Assembly: GCA_964385405.1 (NCBI GenBank)
Contig: CAYLOT010000038.1
Coordinates: 1 to 9,433 of the forward strand
DNA length: 9,433 nucleotides
Direction of reading: 5' to 3'
Source of the DNA: CAIZGX01 sp964385405
Lineage (GTDB): Bacteria > Bacteroidota > Bacteroidia > Flavobacteriales_D > Sanyastnellaceae
The notes beneath the pieces were generated by a model. The model worked only from the letters and a program-made list of their open reading frames with translations. It was not told the DNA's origin and ran no database searches. This document shows, one piece after another, positions 1 through 6,682 of the stretch (position 1 is its first letter; each line of letters starts with the position of its first letter). The position numbers and the translations under genes were made by a program.

Positions 1-1
1 A

Positions 2-829
2 AACGGCAGAGCCTACGACCGTTTGTCTGAGCACATTGGAGTTCTCCCCTTGGTTATGGTAACTCCGAACGACATTGACCTGATTCGCGAGGCAAGCGAT
101 GTGCGAAGAAGATGGCTCGATCAGACATTGTCTCAAACTTCTTCCGAATACCTTAGGCTACTCATTCAGTTCAATCATGTTTTAGACCAACGCAATGCTG
201 TTTTAAAAAATAACCGTTATGGAAAAGCAGAATTGTCTGAAATTATTTCCATTTACAACGAACAACTCAACCACAGTGGCACGCAGATTTTCCTTACTCG
301 AAAAAGCTTTTTCGAGAGCTTTGCTCCTGTGTTTGAATCTATTTACAATGAAATTTCGCAAGCCGAGGAGCTACCTATTTTACGTTATGAATCTGAGGTA
401 ACCGAAGAAAACTATTTGTCTCTGTTGGAAGGAAGCCTTGAGCGTGACATATACGCAGAACGCACAACCAAAGGAATTCAGAAAGACGATATCGTTTTCG
501 AATTGCAAGGAAAAACGCTGAAAAAATTTGCTTCTCAAGGCCAACAGAAAACATTCCTTCTTGCACTTAAACTCGCTCAGTTAGAGTATACGAAAGGACT
601 TTTAAATAAAGCCCCCCTGCTTATTCTCGACGATATTTCAGAGAAGCTAGACGACAATCGCCTGCGATCTTTGCTCAACTGGTTGAATGAAAATACGCAA
701 TCACAAATTTTCCTTTCAGACACAGATCTTGAAAAAACTCCTCGATTGTTAACCGAAGTGGAAATGGAATTCGAAACCATTTCCCTTCAAAACAATTTTT
801 CTCTTCCAGAAGAAACACACTTACCATGA
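2..829 (+). CDS. recF: DNA replication and repair protein RecF, 5'-truncated by the window edge
   Basis: RecF is an SMC/ABC-like ATPase that binds gapped or stalled-fork DNA and helps load RecA through RecO and RecR. The open frame enters from the left edge (NGRAYDRLSEHIG...), so there is no start here. A TTG in frame at 23 is an internal leucine codon, not a start. The visible 275 residues match the central and C-terminal RecF pattern: the VMVTPNDIDLI segment, RRRWLD, the ABC signature SQGQQ at fragment residues 178-182, Walker B LLILDD at about 206-211 followed by a D-loop-like EKLDDNR, and a terminal QIFLSDTD. RecF is usually about 360 aa, so roughly 90 N-terminal residues including Walker A lie upstream. 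The stop overlaps the next gene as ATGA. A perfect 20-bp palindrome lies inside the gene at 297-316. Family assignment is very secure. Confidence 0.96.
   Translation, partial: NGRAYDRLSEHIGVLPLVMVTPNDIDLIREASDVRRRWLDQTLSQTSSEYLRLLIQFNHVLDQRNAVLKNNRYGKAELSEIISIYNEQLNHSGTQIFLTRKSFFESFAPVFESIYNEISQAEELPILRYESEVTEENYLSLLEGSLERDIYAERTTKGIQKDDIVFELQGKTLKKFASQGQQKTFLLALKLAQLEYTKGLLNKAPLLILDDISEKLDDNRLRSLLNWLNENTQSQIFLSDTDLEKTPRLLTEVEMEFETISLQNNFSLPEETHLP
297..316. repeat. Perfect 20-bp palindrome inside recF
   Basis: CTCGAAAAAGCTTTTTCGAG reads identically on both strands and is centred on an AAGCTT core. It encodes part of a TRKSFFESF stretch in recF. Symmetry stops at the flanking A residues at 296 and 317. 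As RNA it could form an 8-bp stem with a 4-base loop. No function is known, and it may be a coding coincidence. Confidence 0.5.
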
Positions 830-1116
830 GTACTCGAAATGAATTTTCTTTGAAAGACGCAATTGGTGAGTGGATCAAAAGGTCTCCTCTTCAACGTAAA
901 TTAAACGAGCTTCAGATTATTGAAGCCTACGAAAAAGCTGTTGGTCCTATTCTTTACAAAAAGACCAAACAAATTACCATTAAAGGGAATCAGCTTCATC
1001 TTCATTTCGAATCTGCCCCTCTGCGGGCCGAACTTTTTCAATCGCGCAGCGATCTTCTGAAAGCCATCAACGATCAATTCAGCGAACCACCCATTTTGGA
1101 AATCGTTTTTTCATGA
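826..1116 (+). CDS. DUF721 / DciA-like protein
   Basis: This 96-residue protein has the DUF721 pattern: an N-terminal helix (LKDAIGEWIKRSPLQRKLNE), the core AYEKAVGPILYKKTKQITIKG, then NQLHLHFESAPLRAELFQSR and a final ILEIVFS strand. DUF721 proteins include DciA, which interacts with and helps load the replicative helicase DnaB in bacteria that lack DnaC or DnaI loaders. The usual tryptophan before the VG motif is a tyrosine here (AYEKAVG). The ATG overlaps the recF stop as ATGA, so translation is probably coupled to recF. The recF-DUF721 order also occurs in other bacteria, which supports a replication role. The protein lacks the long extra N-terminal region of many DciA proteins. DUF721 membership is confident; helicase loading here is inference. 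Confidence 0.88.
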   Translation: MSTRNEFSLKDAIGEWIKRSPLQRKLNELQIIEAYEKAVGPILYKKTKQITIKGNQLHLHFESAPLRAELFQSRSDLLKAINDQFSEPPILEIVFS

Positions 1117-1154
1117 TAATTCATAGGTTTTCCAATTTTACTTGAATTATTTTT

Positions 1155-1184
1155 TTTGCTTAACGTGATTGAAATGTATCTTTC
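1155..1184 (+). promoter_or_regulatory. Possible Bacteroidota-type promoter for the pentaheme cytochrome gene
   Basis: The known Bacteroidota sigma-A consensus is TTTG at about -33 and TAnnTTTG at about -7. Here TTTG (1155-1158) is followed after 18 bp by TATCTTTC (1177-1184), which matches seven of eight -7 positions. A transcript would begin near 1190, leaving a leader of roughly 15 nt before the ATG at 1204. That fits the A-rich tract just upstream of the ATG and argues against the upstream TTG (1156) and ATG (1174) as starts. The assignment is by eye and tentative. Confidence 0.35.
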
Positions 1185-1203
1185 GCCTACTGAAAAAAAA
1201 CGT

Positions 1204-3195
1204 ATGTCGAGAATCCCAACACTCTGCGCAAAAAACAAGTCAATAACGGCGTTGTTAGTTCTTCTAACCGTCGTCTCTTTGTTCAACATTTCATGGTCAG
1301 ATGAGAAGCCTAAAAAGGGCCATCACGGAAGTATGGAAATGGTGAAGCTGCTAACACAAACTAATCTTCCCGTTGGCGATAACGGTTTCTTTACTGGCGC
1401 TGGGCGTTGCGGCGGATGTCACGGAGATGACCCTATTGATTTCGCGAATATAAATTCTGAAGGGGCGGATGTAAGCCCGGCAACCAATTGGAGGGGAACC
1501 ATGATGGCAAACTCAGCTAAAGATCCATTTTGGAAAGCAAAAGTGAACCATGAAATTTTAGTCAATCCAGGGCATTCTCAAGATCTAGTCAACAAATGCA
1601 CTTCTTGTCATGCTCCTGTGGGTCGTTTCACAAACCTTTTAGAGTTCAACAATCCTAACTACACCCTTGAAGAACTCGCGTTGGATTCACTAGCGCGTGA
1701 TGGCGTTAATTGTGGCGCGTGTCACCAACAAAAAATGGATGGGCCACAAGGAGTTGGAAAACACTTCAGTGGCGATCTCTTCTTCCACCGAGATACTATT
1801 TACGGCCCTTTCGTGACAGAAGAACAAGAGATTCCGATCTTCGAGGCTATGATGCAAAGTTTTGTAGGGTACCGCCCACTCGGACATGCAAAAATGCGTC
1901 AATCTGAATCATGCGCTGGCTGTCACAGCCTATCTACTCACACCGCTGATTTGGAAGGAAACTACACAGGCAATGATTTCATTGAGCAAGCCACTTATCA
2001 CGAATGGCTGAACTCTTCCTACAACGACACTCCTGGATTACAAAAAGAATGTCAGGGCTGTCACATGCCAGAGACTGGTGAAGGTGTAGTTATTGCTTCG
2101 GGGTACCTGTTCCTTCCTCAAAGAGCTCCATATGGCCAACATTGGCTAGTTGGAGGCAATACATTCATGCTTGGCCTACTTAAAAACAACGCGACAGCTT
2201 TAGGAGTCACAGCAACGGAAGAACATTTTAATACGGCTATTGATCGCACGCTTGATTTACTCGAAAATGAAACTGCAACAGTGGCACTCACTGAAACTGG
2301 CATTGAAAACGACACAGCAAAATACTCCATTAAGTTATCCAATTTAGCAGGACATAAATTCCCGAGTGGTTATCCCTCAAGACGCGCGTATTTAGAAATC
2401 ATTGCAGTTGACGATGCAGGAAATGAAGTCTTCCACTCTGGAAAAATGGATAATCAATACCGTATCGTCGGAGAAGACAATACATGGGAACCACATTACG
2501 ACCTAATTACTTCTCAAGACCAAGTTCAGATTTACGAAATGGTTATGGGAGATGTGAACGGAAACAGAACAACTGTTCTAGAACGTGCTGACGTGATGCT
2601 TAAAGACAACCGACTTACTCCAATTGGTTTTTCTGTGAACCACGCATCTTATGACACCACCAAAATTGTTGGAGACGCTTTATACGATCCTAACTTCAAT
2701 CACTTCCCAAACGGCAACGAAGGGAGCGGAACAGATGAAATACGCGTTCATATTCCATTAAACGGATTTTCAGGAAACCTACATGTTACCGCTCGCTTGA
2801 TGTACCAAACTGTTCCACCGAAATACCTCGAAGAAATGTTCACTTTCGACAACGAGGCCATTAACTCTTTCCGTTCGATGTACGATGCTGAAGGCGCAGA
2901 TCCCGTTCAAGTAGCGGCTCAATCGCTTATGAGTACTATTATTGGAGTGGAAGAAATTCGAATCCCAACATTCTTACTATTCCCGAATCCAACTTCAGAC
3001 GGTTGGGTAAACCTTACATCGAACGGAGCTATTGTTGATGAAATTGCAATCTATTCCATAGATGGAAGATTTATTGAACGAAGAAAAATTGGAAGCGTTG
3101 TTGCACGCGTTCAACTACCCGAAACTCGTGGAACTTATTTCATTGAAATAAATTCTTCAAGAGGAAGAACGCTTGAACGTGTGATTCGCCGATGA
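1204..3195 (+). CDS. Secreted pentaheme cytochrome c with T9SS C-terminal sorting domain
   Basis: From the ATG at 1204 the product is 663 aa. That start gives a good signal peptide (basic start, hydrophobic core about residues 14-30, likely cleavage near S32/D33) and follows an A-rich tract typical of Bacteroidota starts; TTG 1156 and ATG 1174 are weaker. Five CXXCH covalent heme sites are visible at residues 69-73, 132-136, 170-174, 237-241 and 283-287, the last as CQGCHMPE. A beta-rich region follows (about 355-570) with GHKFPSGYPSRR and VMLKDNRLTPIGF, motifs I recall from other bacterial multiheme cytochromes. Residues about 590-663 form a type A T9SS sorting domain (FPNPTSDG, IYSIDGR, RGTYFIEI). 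Expected route: Sec export, heme attachment in the periplasm, then passage through the outer membrane. Substrate and redox partner are unknown. The gene overlaps the next one as ATGA. Confidence 0.9.
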   Translation: MSRIPTLCAKNKSITALLVLLTVVSLFNISWSDEKPKKGHHGSMEMVKLLTQTNLPVGDNGFFTGAGRCGGCHGDDPIDFANINSEGADVSPATNWRGTMMANSAKDPFWKAKVNHEILVNPGHSQDLVNKCTSCHAPVGRFTNLLEFNNPNYTLEELALDSLARDGVNCGACHQQKMDGPQGVGKHFSGDLFFHRDTIYGPFVTEEQEIPIFEAMMQSFVGYRPLGHAKMRQSESCAGCHSLSTHTADLEGNYTGNDFIEQATYHEWLNSSYNDTPGLQKECQGCHMPETGEGVVIASGYLFLPQRAPYGQHWLVGGNTFMLGLLKNNATALGVTATEEHFNTAIDRTLDLLENETATVALTETGIENDTAKYSIKLSNLAGHKFPSGYPSRRAYLEIIAVDDAGNEVFHSGKMDNQYRIVGEDNTWEPHYDLITSQDQVQIYEMVMGDVNGNRTTVLERADVMLKDNRLTPIGFSVNHASYDTTKIVGDALYDPNFNHFPNGNEGSGTDEIRVHIPLNGFSGNLHVTARLMYQTVPPKYLEEMFTFDNEAINSFRSMYDAEGADPVQVAAQSLMSTIIGVEEIRIPTFLLFPNPTSDGWVNLTSNGAIVDEIAIYSIDGRFIERRKIGSVVARVQLPETRGTYFIEINSSRGRTLERVIRR

Positions 3196-3734
3196 GTATA
3201 AGCATTCGTCCTGTTCAAATTGCCGATGCAGACTTTTGCTTAAGTCTCTATTCGAAGTATGTCGTTGGTTCTGCAGTTTCTTTTGAATTGGAAGCACCCT
3301 CGATAGAAGAATTTTCAAATCGAATTGATTCAATATCGAAACGATTCCCTTATTTGGTTGCTGAAGAAAACGGAAAAGTGGTTGGTTATGCCTACGCTTC
3401 TGCCTATCGTGACCGTGCTGCTTACCAATGGAATGTTGAAGTATCTATTTATGTTGAAGATCAAAACAAAAAATCAGGCATAGCAACTGCGCTTTACACG
3501 CAACTCTTCATCGAGCTTGAACAGATACATATTTGCAAAGCGTTTGCGGTGATAGCGCTTCCGAATGATGCAAGTGTGGGATTTCATCACAAAATGGGAT
3601 TTGAGAAATTCGCTACTTACAAAAACGTTGGATTCAAATTGAATCAATGGCACGACGTGTTGTGGATGGAAAAGGCCATTCAATCTCCTGAAACTCCAAA
3701 TACTCCTTTGTATTGGAACTACGGTTTACGTTGA
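3192..3734 (+). CDS. GNAT family N-acetyltransferase, phosphinothricin acetyltransferase-like
   Basis: This 180-aa single-domain GNAT enzyme should transfer acetyl from acetyl-CoA to a small amine, probably in the cytosol. It follows the PAT/MnaT/YncA pattern closely: an N-terminal IRPVQIADADFCLSLY, VSFELEAPS, PYLVAEENGKVVGYAYAS, RDRAAYQWNVEVSIYV at about 73-88, an acetyl-CoA loop around KKSGIA (93-98), IALPNDASVGFHHKMGF, and the closing WHDVLWMEK. Members acetylate the herbicide phosphinothricin, methionine sulfone or related amino acids; the physiological substrate here cannot be read from sequence. The ATG overlaps the cytochrome stop as ATGA, which implies co-translation, but a functional link to the cytochrome is not obvious. 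The 3' end overlaps the convergent membrane protein gene by 16 bp. Confidence 0.92.
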   Translation: MSISIRPVQIADADFCLSLYSKYVVGSAVSFELEAPSIEEFSNRIDSISKRFPYLVAEENGKVVGYAYASAYRDRAAYQWNVEVSIYVEDQNKKSGIATALYTQLFIELEQIHICKAFAVIALPNDASVGFHHKMGFEKFATYKNVGFKLNQWHDVLWMEKAIQSPETPNTPLYWNYGLR

Positions 3735-5182
3735 AACAAATAAACGTGTCCACGCTGTTCTATTAAATTCCAAGTACTATCGACTTGAATCGCTTGAATG
3801 AATTCGTGCGTCTGTTCAACACTTAGTGGGTAGGTAGACTCTACCGAACTGATTAAAATAAATTCTGCATCTTTCACAAAAGGCAACGTATAGCATTTGT
3901 CGCGATAGGCCAACTGCCCCACATAAGCCGAATTGGCCATGACCGCAGCATCGGCAGGAATCTTTTCCATAAGCGCCTTAACATCTGCCAAATCATAATG
4001 CGGCTTGAAATGCGGCTTTTGCCAGAAGATAAAGCGTTCTTTTTCCCAAGCTTTTGACCGTTCAACTAAACCGAAAACCGTGCTTGACAGAGTAAAAAAA
4101 ATCAGCAATGCTCCTACTCTATTCGCATTGAATTTCCATTTGGAAACAACTTCCATAACCGCTACAACAACTACTGGGGCAAACTCAATGCTGTATTGAT
4201 AAACACATCCCCACGTGCTCGGCTGATTCGTCAATTCTTTCTGAATAATAATTGGAAGGATCATCACGAAATACCACGGACGAGCGAAAAGTGCCCATCC
4301 GCCTGCAACGAACAACACCAAATAGAAAAACACTTTTTCGTTGTTGTATGTTGGGTCTTCAGGCATGTGATTCACGAACAACAGTCGAATGAATTCGAGC
4401 GGATGCATGATCATGAATTTGATTGCCGCAGTCATGTCTCCGCCTAGCACAGGATACTTCCCGAAATGAACAAAATCTTTCTCTCCGGCTATGGTAGGCA
4501 TGACCCACTTCACCATTAACAAGAAATACACAACACTGAATCCAGCGAAAAGGAGAATATATTTCCGACTCTCTTTCGACTTGAAATATTTCCAAAACAA
4601 ACCCAATGAAACGAAGAATAAAAAGAGTGAAACATTCTCTTTTCCTAAGCACATAAATACAAGCAGTGCAAACGCCTTCAGCCATGCCTTTCGATTCACC
4701 ATGAGAAAGAAAAAAGGAAGTGCCATGGCAGAAATCACATTGCTGTGGTAATCATACGCCAATGCTGCAAGTGTCCCGAAAAACAAATAGAACATAGCCA
4801 TTCCCCAAATTCTATAGGGGCGTGTTCCTTCATTTTCATTCAACAAAAAATAAACTCCGAACCCGCCAATGATTACAGCTACACATTGAACCACTAGCAA
4901 CGTATAAGACTTAAAAATCCATGAAAGCGGAGAGAACAACATGAGGTACAAATCGAAGTGATCCGCTAAGAGATTTTTATTTTCCGGAAGGAAAAGAGAT
5001 GTGTCGGCAAAACGAAAATGTGCGTAATCGTAAAGCGCGTTCGTATACAAGCCAAGATCGAGTGCGTATGTTCTGAAGAAAATATGATTGGTGAAGGAGA
5101 CGACTGCGAATAAGGCGAATGCAAACAGGGCCGTTAACCACGCCGAACTGTGCGAGCGAAATGAATTCAAGATTGCATTCAT
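3719..5182 (-). CDS. DUF2079 polytopic membrane protein
   Basis: I chose the ATG at 5182 because it makes an ATGA overlap with the upstream gene. A GTG at 5206 would add eight residues. The 487-aa product has many hydrophobic segments, starting at about residues 14-34, and a soluble C-terminal tail from about 370. It matches the DUF2079 pattern: after the first membrane segment ALDLGLYTNALYDY, then LLADHFDLYLMLFSPL, QCVAVIIGGFGVYFLL, a YDYHSNV motif, LGKENVSL, and the tail IPADAAVMANSAYVGQLAYRDK. DUF2079 proteins resemble GT-C type integral membrane glycosyltransferases, whose catalytic acidic residue sits in the first periplasmic loop; the Asp in ALDLG is a candidate. Donor and acceptor are unknown and the enzymatic role is inference. 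It is the last gene of the minus-strand cluster. Confidence 0.85.
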   Translation of the reverse strand: MNAILNSFRSHSSAWLTALFAFALFAVVSFTNHIFFRTYALDLGLYTNALYDYAHFRFADTSLFLPENKNLLADHFDLYLMLFSPLSWIFKSYTLLVVQCVAVIIGGFGVYFLLNENEGTRPYRIWGMAMFYLFFGTLAALAYDYHSNVISAMALPFFFLMVNRKAWLKAFALLVFMCLGKENVSLFLFFVSLGLFWKYFKSKESRKYILLFAGFSVVYFLLMVKWVMPTIAGEKDFVHFGKYPVLGGDMTAAIKFMIMHPLEFIRLLFVNHMPEDPTYNNEKVFFYLVLFVAGGWALFARPWYFVMILPIIIQKELTNQPSTWGCVYQYSIEFAPVVVVAVMEVVSKWKFNANRVGALLIFFTLSSTVFGLVERSKAWEKERFIFWQKPHFKPHYDLADVKALMEKIPADAAVMANSAYVGQLAYRDKCYTLPFVKDAEFILISSVESTYPLSVEQTHEFIQAIQVDSTWNLIEQRGHVYLFQRKP

Positions 5183-5640
5183 ACTTGCGAACTTAATACT
5201 TTCCACATAAACCGGTGCATGCCAATAATTGGAACTTCATATTCCTCTTCCAATTCGTTGAAATGAAGTCGACGGTAAAAATTAAGCGCGGCAACTCGAG
5301 CATCGCACCAAACCACTTCAACACCCAACCCGTTTAAATGAATTAATCCAGCTTCAACAATAGCATCGCCATACCCTAGTCCTCTGTATCCTTCGCGCAC
5401 CGCCATCGCACGAAGTCTGTACTGATTCTCTTGTTGAAGTCTTTGGGATTGTTCTTTTTGAAATGTAACGGTAGCAACGGTAAGCCCATCTTTCTGAACT
5501 CCAAAATGAAACGTTGTTGAATGTCGATCCGTTTCTAAAATACAATTCTCGAATGTCTTGTGCGGCCACAGCACTTCATTGCGAAGCTGCTGAATTTCTT
5601 CAGGTTGAAGCTGAAGAACCCTTGTATTATTCGCTTTCAT
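5179..5640 (-). CDS. GNAT family N-acetyltransferase
   Basis: This 153-aa GNAT protein begins with a segment like those of small ElaA-like or uncharacterised acetyltransferases (QQLRNEVLWPHK, residues 17-28). It continues with the core strand YRLRAMAV, then the acetyl-CoA pyrophosphate loop R86-G-L-G-Y-G91, and closes with VEVVWCDARVAALNFYRRLHF (107-127) and GMHRFMWK. It should bind acetyl-CoA; the acceptor is unknown. The start at 5640 lies inside the 3' end of the S4-domain gene (14-bp overlap), and its stop overlaps the next gene as ATGA, so translation of the three genes is probably coupled. It is not closely similar to the PAT-type enzyme at 3192-3734 and does not look like a recent duplicate of it. 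Confidence 0.87.
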   Translation of the reverse strand: MKANNTRVLQLQPEEIQQLRNEVLWPHKTFENCILETDRHSTTFHFGVQKDGLTVATVTFQKEQSQRLQQENQYRLRAMAVREGYRGLGYGDAIVEAGLIHLNGLGVEVVWCDARVAALNFYRRLHFNELEEEYEVPIIGMHRFMWKVLSSQV

Positions 5641-6019
5641 CCTGATCTAGATCTTCGTAATACATAAAATCATCGAGCTGACGACGGTCTTTCTTGGTTG
5701 GCCTTCCTACGCCGAAGTACGGCGTGGCTTTCATTTGAAGTTGAATGCGTTCCAACTTCGCCAATTCATCGGCTGCTGTAACATCTTTGGTAACGGTTGA
5801 AACCAACTTTGCACCCAAGCGACTTTTAGGAAAGTCGATGACTTCAAATTGAAAATGAATGGGGCCTTTTCTTACGCGAACAACATCTTTCAATTTCAAT
5901 TCGCGCGACGCTTTAACGAATTCTCCGTTCACCCATACTTTCTCGGCTTTGCATGCGGCTGTTGAGAGCGAGCGCGTCTTAAAAACACGAATACACCAAA
6001 GGTATTTGTCTACGCGCAT
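5627..6019 (-). CDS. Hsp15-like S4-domain RNA-binding protein
   Basis: This 130-aa protein has an N-terminal S4 RNA-binding fold (residues 1-62): MRVDKYLWCIRVFKTRSLST, the helix-turn AEKVWVNGEFVKASRELK, then LKDVVRVRKG and FEVIDFPKSRLG. The RVDKYLW...RVFKTRS opening is typical of heat-shock protein Hsp15 (HslR). In E. coli that protein binds free 50S subunits carrying a stalled nascent chain-tRNA and helps recycle them. The C-terminal part (about 90-130) is basic around GRPTKKDRRQLDDF and ends in an acidic tail (YYEDLDQDESE). The start lies three bases after the stop of the tau-type dnaX segment, so it is probably co-transcribed with dnaX. The S4 assignment is secure; the ribosome rescue role is by family. 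Confidence 0.88.
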   Translation of the reverse strand: MRVDKYLWCIRVFKTRSLSTAACKAEKVWVNGEFVKASRELKLKDVVRVRKGPIHFQFEVIDFPKSRLGAKLVSTVTKDVTAADELAKLERIQLQMKATPYFGVGRPTKKDRRQLDDFMYYEDLDQDESE

Positions 6020-6022
6020 GAA

Positions 6023-6682
6023 TTAGTCGATTACCAATTTGAAACGTTCCCACAGTGTTTTTACTGCCGGATTTTTCTCCATCATTTTTTCAAATCGTGC
6101 GCGATCGGTAACGATCTCACGTGCAACTGTGTTGCTCTGAGCAATTTCCATTTTCAACTTCAATCCAACCACACCCTTCTTGCGCATAAAGCCCATTAAA
6201 GGTGCACGCTCTTCGTTGAAGTATTCCATTTGCGTGGTTCCTGGAAAAATCAAATGCAACTCATTCTCAGGAAGCACAATCAATTTGGTAACCTTCAATG
6301 CTGAAGCCGCCTGTGAATTGAAATCCATGAGCTCTTCAACGTATCCCATCCAAGCCGCATTAATTTCCTCCTCGGTATAAATGCGCTCCGCTTTTTCTTC
6401 AACCTCAGGTTCATCGGGCTCCGTTTCTATTTGAATCTGCGGATTGTATCGGATGGAAATATTCTCCGGAGATAAACCAACAAGTTTTCTTTTCTCTGGA
6501 TCTAAAACGGTTTTATTTGGAAGCGGCTTTTCGTTGGTGAAACCAATGGAATTTGATTCACCCTTTTCAACAACAAGTTCATTCGAAGGCTTGGCTTCAT
6601 GCGAAGGTGCACTTGGAGATGATGTTCTAGCCTGCGGGGCTCCAATGAATTTTTCAGCTCCGCGGAACGCTAAGATTTTCAC
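6023..6682 (-). CDS. dnaX: DnaX tau-type C-terminal segment, in the -1 frame relative to the dnaX ATPase
   Basis: This 219-codon frame starts at a GTG that overlaps the stop of the upstream ATPase frame as GTGA. A Ser/Pro/Lys/Glu-rich linker (about residues 15-100) is followed by a folded region (about 103-219): YTEEEINAAWMGYVEEL, LPENELHLIFPGTTQMEYFNEER, GLKLKMEI, FEKMMEKNPAVKTLWERFKLVID. That is the C-terminal region of Bacteroidota DnaX, which in tau contacts the polymerase and helicase. A single Bacteroidota DnaX is usually close to 600 aa; the two frames joined by a -1 shift give 579. It may be reached by ribosomal frameshifting, transcriptional slippage in the A10 run, or reinitiation at the GTG. 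Otherwise one A is missing from the assembly. As an independent start the GTG has no good ribosome binding site. Confidence 0.82.
   Translation of the reverse strand: MKILAFRGAEKFIGAPQARTSSPSAPSHEAKPSNELVVEKGESNSIGFTNEKPLPNKTVLDPEKRKLVGLSPENISIRYNPQIQIETEPDEPEVEEKAERIYTEEEINAAWMGYVEELMDFNSQAASALKVTKLIVLPENELHLIFPGTTQMEYFNEERAPLMGFMRKKGVVGLKLKMEIAQSNTVAREIVTDRARFEKMMEKNPAVKTLWERFKLVID
6629..6671 (-). other. Possible RNA stem-loop downstream of the dnaX slippery site
   Basis: On the minus strand GCGG (6663-6660) can pair with CCGC (6637-6634). After one A-C mismatch, GCT (6658-6656) pairs with AGC (6641-6639) around a 14-nt loop. An outer AGC/GCT pair (6671-6669 with 6631-6629) could extend it across an internal loop. 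It begins 10-18 nt after the slippery heptamer, further than the 5-6 nt usual in E. coli dnaX. Stability was judged by eye only. Confidence 0.25.

Noticed and set aside
1156..1203. Upstream TTG (1156) and ATG (1174) as starts of the cytochrome gene
   Set aside because: They would put 16 or 10 extra, partly charged residues before the signal peptide and overlap the likely promoter; ATG 1204 follows an A-rich tract and gives a normal signal peptide.
3724..3748. GTTTA/TAAAC and ACGTT/AACGT pairs as a convergent terminator
   Set aside because: Only 5-bp AT-rich stems with 10-12 nt loops and no following T-run; too weak to call.
4196..4751. Open frames on both strands within the DUF2079 gene (4196-4447 plus, 4359-4685 minus, 4491-4751 plus)
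   Set aside because: They are shadows of a well-supported membrane protein gene, with no family-like sequence of their own.
5183..5206. GTG at 5206 as start of the DUF2079 gene
   Set aside because: ATG 5182 makes an ATGA overlap with the preceding stop, as in neighbouring gene pairs, and the eight extra residues have no family support.
5707..5727. GC-rich inverted repeat (ACGCCG, AAGTA loop, CGGCGT) as a terminator
   Set aside because: It lies inside the S4-domain coding sequence, has no T-tract on either strand, and is explained by codons for TPYFGVG.
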